The translations under genes and the position numbers were made by a program. The notes under the pieces were generated by a model. That model did not search any database and was not told where the DNA came from. It saw only the letters and a program-made list of their open reading frames with translations. 8,173 nucleotides of DNA from JBEKIK01 sp050013075 (GTDB taxonomy: Bacteria; Planctomycetota; Planctomycetia; Pirellulales; Thermoguttaceae), in contig JBEKFZ010000147.1 in the NCBI GenBank assembly GCA_050013075.1, forward strand, positions 1 to 8,173. Reading direction: 5' to 3'. Positions 1 to 5,128 of this stretch are shown piece by piece (the first letter of the stretch is position 1; every line of letters starts with the position of its first letter).

Positions 1-111
1 CATTTATTCATTTGCCCTCTTATTCCTAAAAAAATCCATCCCCGAATCCAATGTAAAACTATCCATGCTACAAACTTTTACCCACTAATTCTGCCGAACA
101 CCCTAAAAACT
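1..111. other. AT-rich intergenic flank, nothing recognised
   Basis: This AT-rich stretch lies downstream of the cysS stop codon, beyond the heptad array at 112-167. I see no convincing reading frame, hairpin terminator with a T-run, or RNA gene. The neighbouring gene on the left lies outside the window. Confidence 0.5.
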
Positions 112-167
112 TTTCGGTTATCATTTGTCAGTTTTCAGTTCTTCATTCTGCATTCTGAATTCTGCAT
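112..167 (-). repeat. Heptad array, 8 units, flush with the cysS stop codon
   Basis: Read on the minus strand (the sense of cysS), the bases directly after the TAA stop at 170-168 fall into eight consecutive 7-base units with no register slip. The first four units are of the AATGCAG / AATTCAG type. The next ones are of the AACTGAA / AACTGAC type and end with AACCGAA. The stop codon's last A can be counted as the first base of the array. The same unit types recur upstream of cysS and between the two permease genes. Function is unknown. Confidence 0.8.
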
Positions 168-1709
168 TTATTTCAAACTCCACTCCGTTCCGCCGGGGCG
201 ATCTTCGAGCGTGATGCCAATGGCCGTAAGACCGTTGCGAATTCGGTCGGCGGTGGCAAAATCTTTTTTCTTCCGGGCTTCGGCGCGTAAGTCTATCAGC
301 AGATTCATCAGCTTGTCCAGCACGGCGTCGTCGCCGGATGATTTCTCTTCCGGCGGTTTGCGGAACAAACCCAGTGCGGCGGCCATTTCACGCAATACGA
401 TTGTTCCTTGTTTAAGAACTTTCAGCCGGCCGGGGTCATGTTTGCCCGGCTCTTCGAGTTTTTCATCATCCACGAATTTATTCAGCACTCGGACGAGATC
501 GAACAACGTTGCTATCCCGCCGCCAGTGTTGAAATCATCGTCCATGGCTTCCAAGAAGCGGATGCGATGTTCGGCCGCGGCCTGCAAAAGCGGTTCCGCT
601 CCGGGATTGAAATCGCCCGCCGCGCGTGTTGCCGGGGCGGCGAGGCTATAAAAACTTTCGCCCCCGACGCGCTCAAAACGCTTGAAAAAGCGGTAAAATG
701 CGTCCATGCCGGTTTCGACCTCGCGAAGGCGCGATTCGCTGTAGTCGATCGGCCGGCGGTAATGGGTCGATAGCAGGAAAAAGCGGATCGTATCGTGCGA
801 AAATTGCTTAAGCAGTTCCCGGAACGGGGCGGAGCCGCGGGACTTGCTGATTTTTCCGGCGTCTTGCGAGGCGAAATCGCCTTCGGTCGCCCGGGTCTGG
901 CGCCCGCCCAGTTTGCCGATCTCGTCTGAGGCCTGCATCAGACCGTTGTGCATCCAATACTTGGCCATTGGTTTGCCGTGGCACGATTCGCTTTGGGCGA
1001 TTTCGTTTTCGTGGTGCGGGAAGACAAGATCCAGTCCTCCGCCGTGAATATCAAAAGTTTCGCCCAGCAGGCCGCGGCTCATGGCCGAACATTCGATGTG
1101 CCAGCCCGGCCGTCCCGGTCCCCAGGGGCTGTCCCAGGATGGCTCGCCCGGCTTTGCCGATTTCCATAGGGCGAAATCGGCGCCGGATCGTTTTCGTTCG
1201 GCAGTGCCGCCGCCTTCGCCTTGCAGGGCTTCTATGCGGCGATTGCTTAGTTTGCCGTAATCAGGGTCTTTACCGACCTCGAAATACACGTCGCCCTGGG
1301 CCTCGTAGGCAAAGCCTTTATCGATAAGCGTCCGGGTGAACTTAATGATGTCGCCCATGCTCGCCGTGCAGCGGGGGAAATGATCGATCGTATCTACACC
1401 CAAGGCTTGGATGTTATTCATGTAGTCGGCCGTCATTTCGGCGGCCAATTGCGACATGGGCACGCCCCGGGCATTCGACTCGTTTATGAGTTTGTCGTCC
1501 ACGTCGGTGATGTTCACAACCAAGGTGACTTTATAGCCCGAGTAGACCAGGTATCGCTTTATGGCGTCGAAGATCACCGGCCCGACCATGTGCCCAATGT
1601 GGCTGGGTTTATAAACAGTTGGCCCGCATAGATAGATTCCCACCTTGCCCGGAGCGACCGGCTGAAAGGGTTCTTTGGTTTTGCTGAGTGTGTTGTAGAC
1701 GCGAAGCAT
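168..1709 (-). CDS. cysS: Cysteinyl-tRNA synthetase
   Basis: This class I aminoacyl-tRNA synthetase (513 aa) activates cysteine with ATP and charges tRNA-Cys in the cytoplasm. The HIGH motif is at residues 37-40 and the KMSKS-type loop reads KISKS at 286-290. The four zinc ligands expected from the E. coli enzyme are present: C28 (YLCGPTVY), C207 (WHIEC), H232 and E236 (PHHENE). The C-terminal part (about 380-513) fits the DALR-type anticodon-binding region. The protein is about 50 residues longer than the E. coli enzyme. Part of the excess is an insert of roughly 25 residues between NGLMQ (255-259) and KISKS, which I recall from planctomycete homologues. It lies 88 bp downstream of ispF on the same strand, so the two are probably cotranscribed. 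The ATG at 1709-1707 gives the normal N-terminus (MLRVYNT), but no Shine-Dalgarno sequence precedes it; a heptad array ends three bases before the start codon. No T-box leader is visible. The identification is secure. Confidence 0.97.
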   Translation of the reverse strand: MLRVYNTLSKTKEPFQPVAPGKVGIYLCGPTVYKPSHIGHMVGPVIFDAIKRYLVYSGYKVTLVVNITDVDDKLINESNARGVPMSQLAAEMTADYMNNIQALGVDTIDHFPRCTASMGDIIKFTRTLIDKGFAYEAQGDVYFEVGKDPDYGKLSNRRIEALQGEGGGTAERKRSGADFALWKSAKPGEPSWDSPWGPGRPGWHIECSAMSRGLLGETFDIHGGGLDLVFPHHENEIAQSESCHGKPMAKYWMHNGLMQASDEIGKLGGRQTRATEGDFASQDAGKISKSRGSAPFRELLKQFSHDTIRFFLLSTHYRRPIDYSESRLREVETGMDAFYRFFKRFERVGGESFYSLAAPATRAAGDFNPGAEPLLQAAAEHRIRFLEAMDDDFNTGGGIATLFDLVRVLNKFVDDEKLEEPGKHDPGRLKVLKQGTIVLREMAAALGLFRKPPEEKSSGDDAVLDKLMNLLIDLRAEARKKKDFATADRIRNGLTAIGITLEDRPGGTEWSLK

Positions 1710-1711
1710 GG

Positions 1712-1746
1712 TAAAGTTTTCAGTTTACAGTTTTCGGTTATCAGTT
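1712..1746 (-). repeat. Heptad array, 5 units, immediately upstream of the cysS start
   Basis: On the minus strand this is five exact 7-base units: AACTGAT, AACCGAA, AACTGTA, then AACTGAA and AACTTTA. Only two bases (CC) separate the last unit from the cysS ATG. The array therefore occupies the place where a ribosome binding site would be expected. Its length of 35 bases equals the array at 1763-1797 and the period of the GGATGAN array at 3481-3549. Confidence 0.85.
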
Positions 1747-1762
1747 TAGAAAGATGTTGTGT

Positions 1763-1797
1763 TCAATTTGAAATTTGCAATTTCCGATTTGCAATAT
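1763..1797 (-). repeat. Heptad array of AAATTNN type, flush with the ispF stop codon
   Basis: Reading from the ispF stop codon (TAA, 1800-1798) on the minus strand, five 7-base units follow without a gap: ATATTGC, AAATCGG, AAATTGC, then AAATTTC and AAATTGA. The array is exactly 35 bases. It differs in sequence from the AACTGNN arrays but has the same period, orientation and contact with a gene end. Confidence 0.75.
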
Positions 1798-2280
1798 TTA
1801 TTCTTCGCTGATTGGTTCCAGTAGTACTACGCACTGGGCTTCGATGGCTTCTTCGCGGCCGACCGGACCGACTAGATCGCCGGATTTGGCTTGCAGGCCG
1901 ATGCGTTCCGGTTCCACGCCGAGGATTTCGGCCAGTCGCTCGCGGATGGTTTGCTTGTGGGGCAATAACTTTGGGCGCTGCGCGAATACGATGCAATCGA
2001 GGTTGCAGATTTTCCAGCCCACGGCGGCCGCAGCATTCAGTGCCGCGCGGAGCATTTCGGCGGAATTCCGCCCGCGGTTGGTGGAATCGGTGTCGGGAAA
2101 CATTTGGCCGATGTCGCCCAGCGCGGCCGCGCCCAATAGGGCGTCGGTAACGGCGTGCAAAAGCACGTCGGCATCGCTAAACCCGACCAATTCCCGGTTG
2201 TGGGGAATACTTACCCCGCCCAGCCTGAGCGGTCCGCCCGGACGCAGCCGATGCGTATCGTGTCCGATTCCAATTCTCAT
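1798..2280 (-). CDS. ispF: 2-C-methyl-D-erythritol 2,4-cyclodiphosphate synthase
   Basis: IspF converts CDP-methylerythritol 2-phosphate to the cyclic diphosphate, with release of CMP, in the methylerythritol phosphate route to isoprenoids. The length of 160 aa matches the family (E. coli 159 aa). The metal ligands D8 and H10 (GIGHDTH) and H42 (DVLLHA) are present, as are the hallmark blocks LGAAALGDIG (49-57) and FPDTD (60-64). Two positions are unusual. Residue 34, normally a histidine in GHSDAD that is treated as catalytic in E. coli, is phenylalanine (GFSDAD). The C-terminal TTTE/KTGE-type block reads KSGD (131-134). The fold and metal site look intact, so I expect an active enzyme, but activity is less certain than identity. 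The ATG at 2280 is chosen because it gives MRIGIGHD. An AGGAG lies about 17 bases upstream, farther than usual. It is probably first in an ispF-cysS unit. Confidence 0.95.
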   Translation of the reverse strand: MRIGIGHDTHRLRPGGPLRLGGVSIPHNRELVGFSDADVLLHAVTDALLGAAALGDIGQMFPDTDSTNRGRNSAEMLRAALNAAAAVGWKICNLDCIVFAQRPKLLPHKQTIRERLAEILGVEPERIGLQAKSGDLVGPVGREEAIEAQCVVLLEPISEE

Positions 2281-2336
2281 TCCGCCCGTGGCAAGTTCTC
2301 CTAATTAAGGGAACAATTGGGTTGATTACGCGGAGG

Positions 2337-2342
2337 ATTATA
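2337..2342 (-). promoter_or_regulatory. Candidate -10 box for ispF-cysS
   Basis: The minus strand reads TATAAT at 2342-2337, about 57 bases upstream of the ispF start codon, in the gap between the divergent ispF and ABC ATPase genes. No good -35 hexamer stands at the usual spacing; TTTATT lies 17 bases upstream. The perfect -10 and its position are the only evidence. Confidence 0.4.
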
Positions 2343-2412
2343 CTCAAAAAGGCCGGGCAAATAAAGGCGGAAGACAGCAAATATATTGCGAAATCGCAAG
2401 CGGTTTCTTTAA

Positions 2413-2440
2413 CATTATTCGACATTCATCATTCAGCATT
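2413..2440 (-). repeat. Short heptad array of AATGNNG type in the ispF/ABC divergent gap
   Basis: On the minus strand four 7-base units follow each other: AATGCTG, AATGATG, AATGTCG, AATAATG. They belong to the same type as the first half of the array at 4955-5017. The array sits in the regulatory region between two divergent genes, oriented with ispF. It is short, so chance is harder to exclude here than for the longer arrays. Confidence 0.55.
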
Positions 2441-2450
2441 GAGGATTTTC

Positions 2451-2478
2451 CGCCTCCTTTCCCCCACTTCGGGAGGCG
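2451..2478 (+). promoter_or_regulatory. 7-bp inverted repeat just upstream of the ABC operon -10 box
   Basis: CGCCTCC at 2451-2457 is mirrored by GGAGGCG at 2472-2478, with a 14-base spacer. The right arm ends two bases before the TATAAT at 2481. It could be an operator or simply a chance hairpin. GGGAGG at 2471-2476 inside it resembles a Shine-Dalgarno core but is 17 bases from the start codon. Confidence 0.3.
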
Positions 2479-2480
2479 TC

Positions 2481-2486
2481 TATAAT
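2481..2486 (+). promoter_or_regulatory. Consensus -10 box; predicted leaderless start for the ABC ATPase mRNA
   Basis: TATAAT at 2481-2486 ends seven bases before the ATG at 2494. With the usual 6-8-base distance from the -10 box to the first transcribed base, the transcript would begin at or next to this ATG. The mRNA would then be leaderless, which fits the absence of a properly spaced ribosome binding site. No clear TTGACA-like -35 is visible at 17 bases upstream. Confidence 0.45.
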
Positions 2487-2493
2487 GTGAGCA

Positions 2494-3507
2494 ATGGCCG
2501 CAATTGAAATTCACGCACTGGCGAAGTCCTATCGCGTTTATCAGAAAAAGGAAGGGTTAAGGGCCGCCGTTAGCGGGCTCTTCAGCCGCGAGTATCGTCT
2601 CGTCGAGGCGGTGCGGGGCATCGATCTATCGGTCGAGCAGGGCGAATTCGTGGCCTTCCTGGGACCAAACGGGGCGGGAAAAACCACCACCCTGAAATTG
2701 CTCTCCGGCGTGATTACTCCCACCGCCGGCACCGCTCGGGTCTTGGGCTTCGTTCCCTGGCGGCGCGAAAACGCATACCGCCGGCGGTTCGCCCTGGTCA
2801 TGGGACAGAAAAACCAACTCTGGTGGGACCTGCCCGCCGCCGAGTCGTTCCGCCTGCATCAGCACATTTACCGCATCGAATTGAAAAACTTCGAGCGGAC
2901 CCTGCACGAACTGAGCGAATTGCTCGAAGTGGGGAAATTGCTCTCCCAGCCGGTCCGCGAATTGTCGCTGGGCGAGCGGATGAAGATGGAACTCATCGCC
3001 GCGCTGTTGCACTCGCCCGAGGTGCTGTTCCTTGATGAGCCGACAATCGGCCTGGACGTGGTGGCACAGCACAACGTCCAGGTTTTTTTACGCGAATATC
3101 AACAACGACGCAAGGTCACCATTTTGCTGACCAGCCATTATATGAAAGACGTGGCCGCGCTGTGCCGCCGGGTGGTAATCATCGCCTTGGGAAGGATCAT
3201 CTACGACGGTTCGCTTACGGGCATCGTCGACCGGTTTAGCGATCACAAAATAGTATCCCTGGAACTGGCCGACGGAAATACGCACTCCGGCTTCGACCGA
3301 TACGGCGAAGTCCTTTCAATCGAACCTCCTAAAGTCAAATTACGCGTGTCACGGGCGGCTGTTTCCCATATTCTAAGCGACATTCTTGCATCGCATGCAA
3401 TAGTGGACGTCGGCGTGGAAGATCCGCCGCTGGAAGAAGTGATTGCGGAGGTGTTCACGAGTCAAAGGATGAAGGATGAAGGGGAAAGGATGAGGGATGA
3501 AGGATGA
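2494..3507 (+). CDS. ABC-2-type exporter ATP-binding protein (COG4586-like)
   Basis: This is the nucleotide-binding subunit (337 aa) of an ABC transporter whose membrane subunits are encoded downstream. The ABC motifs are all present: Walker A GPNGAGKTT (57-65), Q-loop Q105 within MGQKNQLWW, signature LSLGER (157-162), Walker B VLFLDEPT (177-184), D-loop GLD (186-188) and switch H215 (TSH). The MGQKNQLWWDLP block and the two DUF990-type permeases point to the uncharacterised COG4586/4587/3694 transport group; the substrate is unknown. Residues 250-321 form a regulatory C-terminal domain. The last residues, roughly 324-337 (QRMKDEGERMRDEG), are encoded by the GGATGAN heptad array and look like an acquired tail rather than family sequence. 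The ATG at 2494 follows a TATAAT by seven bases. The next gene starts 212 bp downstream, with repeats and a small inverted-repeat element in between. Confidence 0.93.
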   Translation: MAAIEIHALAKSYRVYQKKEGLRAAVSGLFSREYRLVEAVRGIDLSVEQGEFVAFLGPNGAGKTTTLKLLSGVITPTAGTARVLGFVPWRRENAYRRRFALVMGQKNQLWWDLPAAESFRLHQHIYRIELKNFERTLHELSELLEVGKLLSQPVRELSLGERMKMELIAALLHSPEVLFLDEPTIGLDVVAQHNVQVFLREYQQRRKVTILLTSHYMKDVAALCRRVVIIALGRIIYDGSLTGIVDRFSDHKIVSLELADGNTHSGFDRYGEVLSIEPPKVKLRVSRAAVSHILSDILASHAIVDVGVEDPPLEEVIAEVFTSQRMKDEGERMRDEG

Positions 3508-3551
3508 AGGATGAGGGGGAAAGGATGAGGGATGAAGGATGAAGGATGAAT
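3463..3551 (+). repeat. GGATGAN heptad array with a 35-base higher-order unit
   Basis: The array is built of 7-base units GGATGAA and GGATGAG, with GGGGAAA between blocks. A 35-base unit (five heptads) starting at 3481 is repeated at 3516, with 34 identical positions, and a partial unit precedes it at 3463-3480. The ATPase stop codon (3505-3507) lies inside the array. The last 32 bases (3520-3551) are repeated perfectly in inverted orientation at 4100-4131. A 31-base direct copy is at 5960-5990. Confidence 0.95.
3520..3551 (+). repeat. Left arm of a 32-bp perfect inverted repeat
   Basis: These 32 bases, the terminal part of the GGATGAN array, are the exact reverse complement of 4100-4131. 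Identity stops at the next base on both sides. The two arms enclose the 120-bp inverted-repeat element and the four-helix-bundle gene; the whole structure spans 612 bp (3520-4131). Confidence 0.95.
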
Positions 3552-3585
3552 TAATTATTTTTCATTTCTTACATTATTTGAATTA

Positions 3586-3705
3586 GAAACTATCCGAAAA
3601 CCTTTCCCGTCATTCTGAGCGAAGCGAAGAATCCGGGGGAAAACACCTATCCGATGAGATCCTTCGCTTCGCTCAGGATGACAAATGGACTTTTCGGATA
3701 GTTTC
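3586..3705. mobile_element. 120-bp MITE-like element with 15-bp terminal inverted repeats
   Basis: GAAACTATCCGAAAA (3586-3600) and its exact reverse complement (3691-3705) bound a 120-bp segment. TTA lies directly outside on both sides (3583-3585 and 3706-3708), which could be a 3-bp target duplication. A second, nested inverted repeat of 25 bases (3609-3633 and 3658-3682, two mismatches) is the widespread GTCATYCTGAGCGAAGCGAAG sequence. In silico translation of this gives the familiar spurious peptides CHPERSEGS and RILRFAQND. No protein is encoded. As RNA it would fold into a long hairpin between the ATPase and downstream genes and might reduce readthrough. The target-duplication reading is tentative because three bases can match by chance. 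Confidence 0.65.
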
Positions 3706-3707
3706 TT

Positions 3708-3712
3708 AGGAG
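3708..3712 (+). promoter_or_regulatory. Shine-Dalgarno for the four-helix-bundle gene
   Basis: AGGAG lies seven bases before the ATG at 3720, an ideal spacing. It starts at the right boundary of the 120-bp element, overlapping the possible TTA duplication by one base. It supports the ATG at 3720 as the true start. Confidence 0.7.
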
Positions 3713-3719
3713 TGCTGCT

Positions 3720-4097
3720 ATGAAAACTTCTGAATCGAAGCAAGATCTAAGGGAAAGAACAAAGTGTTTCGCATTACGGATTATTCACTTGGCAGCGGCT
3801 CTGCCCAAGTCTGCCGTGGGAAACGTTATTAGTTATCAAATTCTGAAGAGCGGTACTTCTGTGGGTGCGCATTACCGCGAAGCATCGAGATCTCGTTCCA
3901 CCGCCGAGTTCATTAGTAAAATGGAAGGCGGCCTGCAAGAGTTGGATGAAACGGCTTATTGGTTGGAATTACTTGCGGACAGCGGAATCTTGCCGGCAAA
4001 ACGTCTTGCCGAATTGCGCAAGGAAACGGACGAATTGATTGCCATTTTTACGACTTGTGTTCGTAACGCCAAACGCAAAAAAGGAGTCACTAGATGA
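3720..4097 (+). CDS. Four-helix-bundle protein (S23 / 23S rRNA intervening-sequence protein family)
   Basis: This 125-aa protein has the family pattern in order: RTKCFALRIIHLAAALP (13-29), the conserved turn SGTSVGAHYREASRSRS (44-60), EFISKMEGGLQELDETAYWLELL (63-85), and a final helix ending in basic residues. Length and motif spacing are typical. Family members occur inside 23S rRNA intervening sequences, as stand-alone genes, and as the Avd accessory protein of diversity-generating retroelements; their role is generally unproven. It carries a good AGGAG ribosome binding site. Its stop codon overlaps the permease start in ATGA (4094-4097), which suggests translational coupling. It interrupts an ABC operon and is enclosed, except for its last 2-3 codons' surroundings, by a 32-bp inverted repeat (3520-3551/4100-4131). 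I infer it arrived as a cassette rather than being a transporter subunit. Confidence 0.9.
   Translation: MKTSESKQDLRERTKCFALRIIHLAAALPKSAVGNVISYQILKSGTSVGAHYREASRSRSTAEFISKMEGGLQELDETAYWLELLADSGILPAKRLAELRKETDELIAIFTTCVRNAKRKKGVTR
4081..4086 (+). promoter_or_regulatory. Shine-Dalgarno for permease 1, inside the preceding gene
   Basis: AAGGAG at 4081-4086 lies within the last codons of the four-helix-bundle gene, seven bases before the ATG at 4094. It supports initiation at that ATG and coupling through the ATGA stop/start overlap. Confidence 0.7.
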
Positions 4098-4948
4098 ATA
4101 TTCATCCTTCATCCTTCATCCCTCATCCTTTGGCAAAGTGGTGGATAATTCTCCGCATCGGCCTGGAAGAGCGCCTGGTTTATCGGGGCGATTTCGCCCT
4201 GGGCACGCTGATGCGGTTCATGCCCATCGTGGTGCAGATTTTTCTCTGGGGGGCGGTTTACGAATCCGTGGCTGCGTCCGGTAATAAAAACGCCGAGATC
4301 GCCGGCTATTCCTATCACGACATGGTGGCGTATTACCTGCTGGTGATGGTCGGCCGGGCATTTTCCAGCATGCCGGGCCTGGCCTCGGGCATCGCCCGGG
4401 ACATACGCACGGGAACGGTGAAAAAATATCTCATCCAACCGATCGACATGCTGGGCTTCTTGCTGCTCTATCGCGTGGCGCACAAGCTGGTCTACTACCT
4501 GGTGGCGGCCGCGCCGTTCGCATTGGTATTTTTTCTTTGCCGCGGATATTTTTCCGGCTGGCCCGACGCCCTCACATTGTCGGCGTTTTTCGCCTCGCTT
4601 ATCATGTCTTTTCTTTTGGGTTTTTTCCTGGAGGCCGCACTGGGCATGATCGGGTTCTGGTTACTGGAAGTCAGTTCGCTGCTTTTTGTTTACATGCTGT
4701 TTAGTTTCTTTTTTTCCGGGCACATGTTTCCCCTGGACATGCTGCCGGGCTACATGGGCGAAATCGTAAAACTGACTCCGTTTCAATATCTGGCCTATTT
4801 TCCCGCGGCCGTGTTTTTAGGAAAAATTCAAGGCGCCGCATTGCTCTGGGGATTGAGCGTCCAATTATTTTGGGTATTGTTCTTCTGCCTCGTCAGCCGC
4901 CTGGCCTTCCACTTCGGCACCCGGCAATACAGCGGGTACGGAGGGTAG
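4094..4948 (+). CDS. ABC-2-type exporter permease 1 (DUF990 / COG4587-like)
   Basis: This 284-aa integral membrane subunit probably pairs with permease 2 and the upstream ATPase to form an exporter of unknown substrate. Hydrophobic stretches at roughly 40-58, 76-92, 119-150, 160-186, 188-209 and 247-269 fit a six-helix ABC-2 fold. Family-type blocks include GTVKKYLIQPID (107-118), close to the predicted contact with the ATPase, and LTPFQYLAYFPAAVFLGK (227-244). Residues 3-12 (IHPSSFIPHP) are encoded by the antisense arm of the GGATGAN repeat (4100-4131). Family sequence seems to begin around W16, so the native start was probably replaced or extended by the repeat. The ATG at 4094 has AAGGAG seven bases upstream and overlaps the preceding stop. 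A TTG at 4130 is a poorer alternative without a ribosome binding site. A 180-bp gap filled by heptad arrays separates it from permease 2. Confidence 0.92.
   Translation: MNIHPSSFIPHPLAKWWIILRIGLEERLVYRGDFALGTLMRFMPIVVQIFLWGAVYESVAASGNKNAEIAGYSYHDMVAYYLLVMVGRAFSSMPGLASGIARDIRTGTVKKYLIQPIDMLGFLLLYRVAHKLVYYLVAAAPFALVFFLCRGYFSGWPDALTLSAFFASLIMSFLLGFFLEAALGMIGFWLLEVSSLLFVYMLFSFFFSGHMFPLDMLPGYMGEIVKLTPFQYLAYFPAAVFLGKIQGAALLWGLSVQLFWVLFFCLVSRLAFHFGTRQYSGYGG
4100..4131 (-). repeat. Right arm of the 32-bp perfect inverted repeat, within permease 1
   Basis: This is the exact reverse complement of 3520-3551: four GGATGAN heptads on the minus strand. It is the only array in the window that runs antisense to its neighbouring gene, as expected if a copy was inverted or brought in as a bracketed cassette. 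Its left end is the centre of a 14-bp palindrome (4093-4106, GATGAATATTCATC) that contains the ATGA stop/start overlap. Confidence 0.95.
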
Positions 4949-4954
4949 ATGAAA

Positions 4955-5017
4955 AATGCAGAACTCAGAACGCGGAATGTAGAATGAGACATTAAAAATG
5001 AGGAATAAAGGATGAAT
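4955..5017 (+). repeat. Heptad array, mostly AATGNAG type, 9 units
   Basis: It starts six bases after the permease 1 stop codon. Units include AATGCAG, AACTCAG, AACGCGG and AATGTAG, then degenerate ones, ending with GATGAAT. All nine keep a 7-base register. The leading units match those downstream of cysS (112-167), which sits on the opposite strand, so in both places the array follows a stop codon in the sense direction. Confidence 0.75.
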
Positions 5018-5033
5018 CAAATGAAGAACTCTC

Positions 5034-5124
5034 CGTACTGCGTACTCCGTACTGTAAACTTTAAACCTTAAACTGACAACTGATTACTGATTACTGAAAA
5101 CTGTGAACTGTGAACTGTGAACTT
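5034..5124 (+). repeat. Heptad array of NNNACTG type, 13 units in perfect register
   Basis: Thirteen consecutive 7-base units keep the core ACTG (or ACTT, ACTC, ACCT) at positions 4-7 while the first three bases change in small runs: CGT three times, TAA three times, ATT twice, TGA three times. Identical neighbours suggest local duplication; the fixed core suggests constraint or a shared origin. The array ends four bases before the permease 2 ATG at 5129, so it replaces any ordinary ribosome binding site. Confidence 0.9.
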
Positions 5125-5128
5125 CCAC

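Noticed and set aside
1710..1797. T-box or other riboswitch upstream of cysS
   Set aside because: The 88-base gap is made of two heptad arrays; no T-box consensus or anti-terminator structure is visible.
2322..2507. Plus-strand 61-codon frame in the ispF/ABC divergent gap
   Set aside because: No family signature, no ribosome binding site, and it covers the promoters and a heptad array.
3555..3743. Minus-strand 62-codon frame with CHPERSEGS and RILRFAQND
   Set aside because: It is a translation of the nested inverted repeat and the terminal repeats of the 120-bp element; such peptides appear in many databases as spurious proteins.
3720..4097. Diversity-generating retroelement, because Avd belongs to the same four-helix-bundle family
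   Set aside because: No reverse transcriptase, template/variable repeat pair or C-type-lectin target gene lies in the window; the repeats here are short heptads.
3463..5124. CRISPR array
   Set aside because: Units are 7 bases with no unique spacers, and no cas gene is present; the 31-32-base copies are separated by genes.
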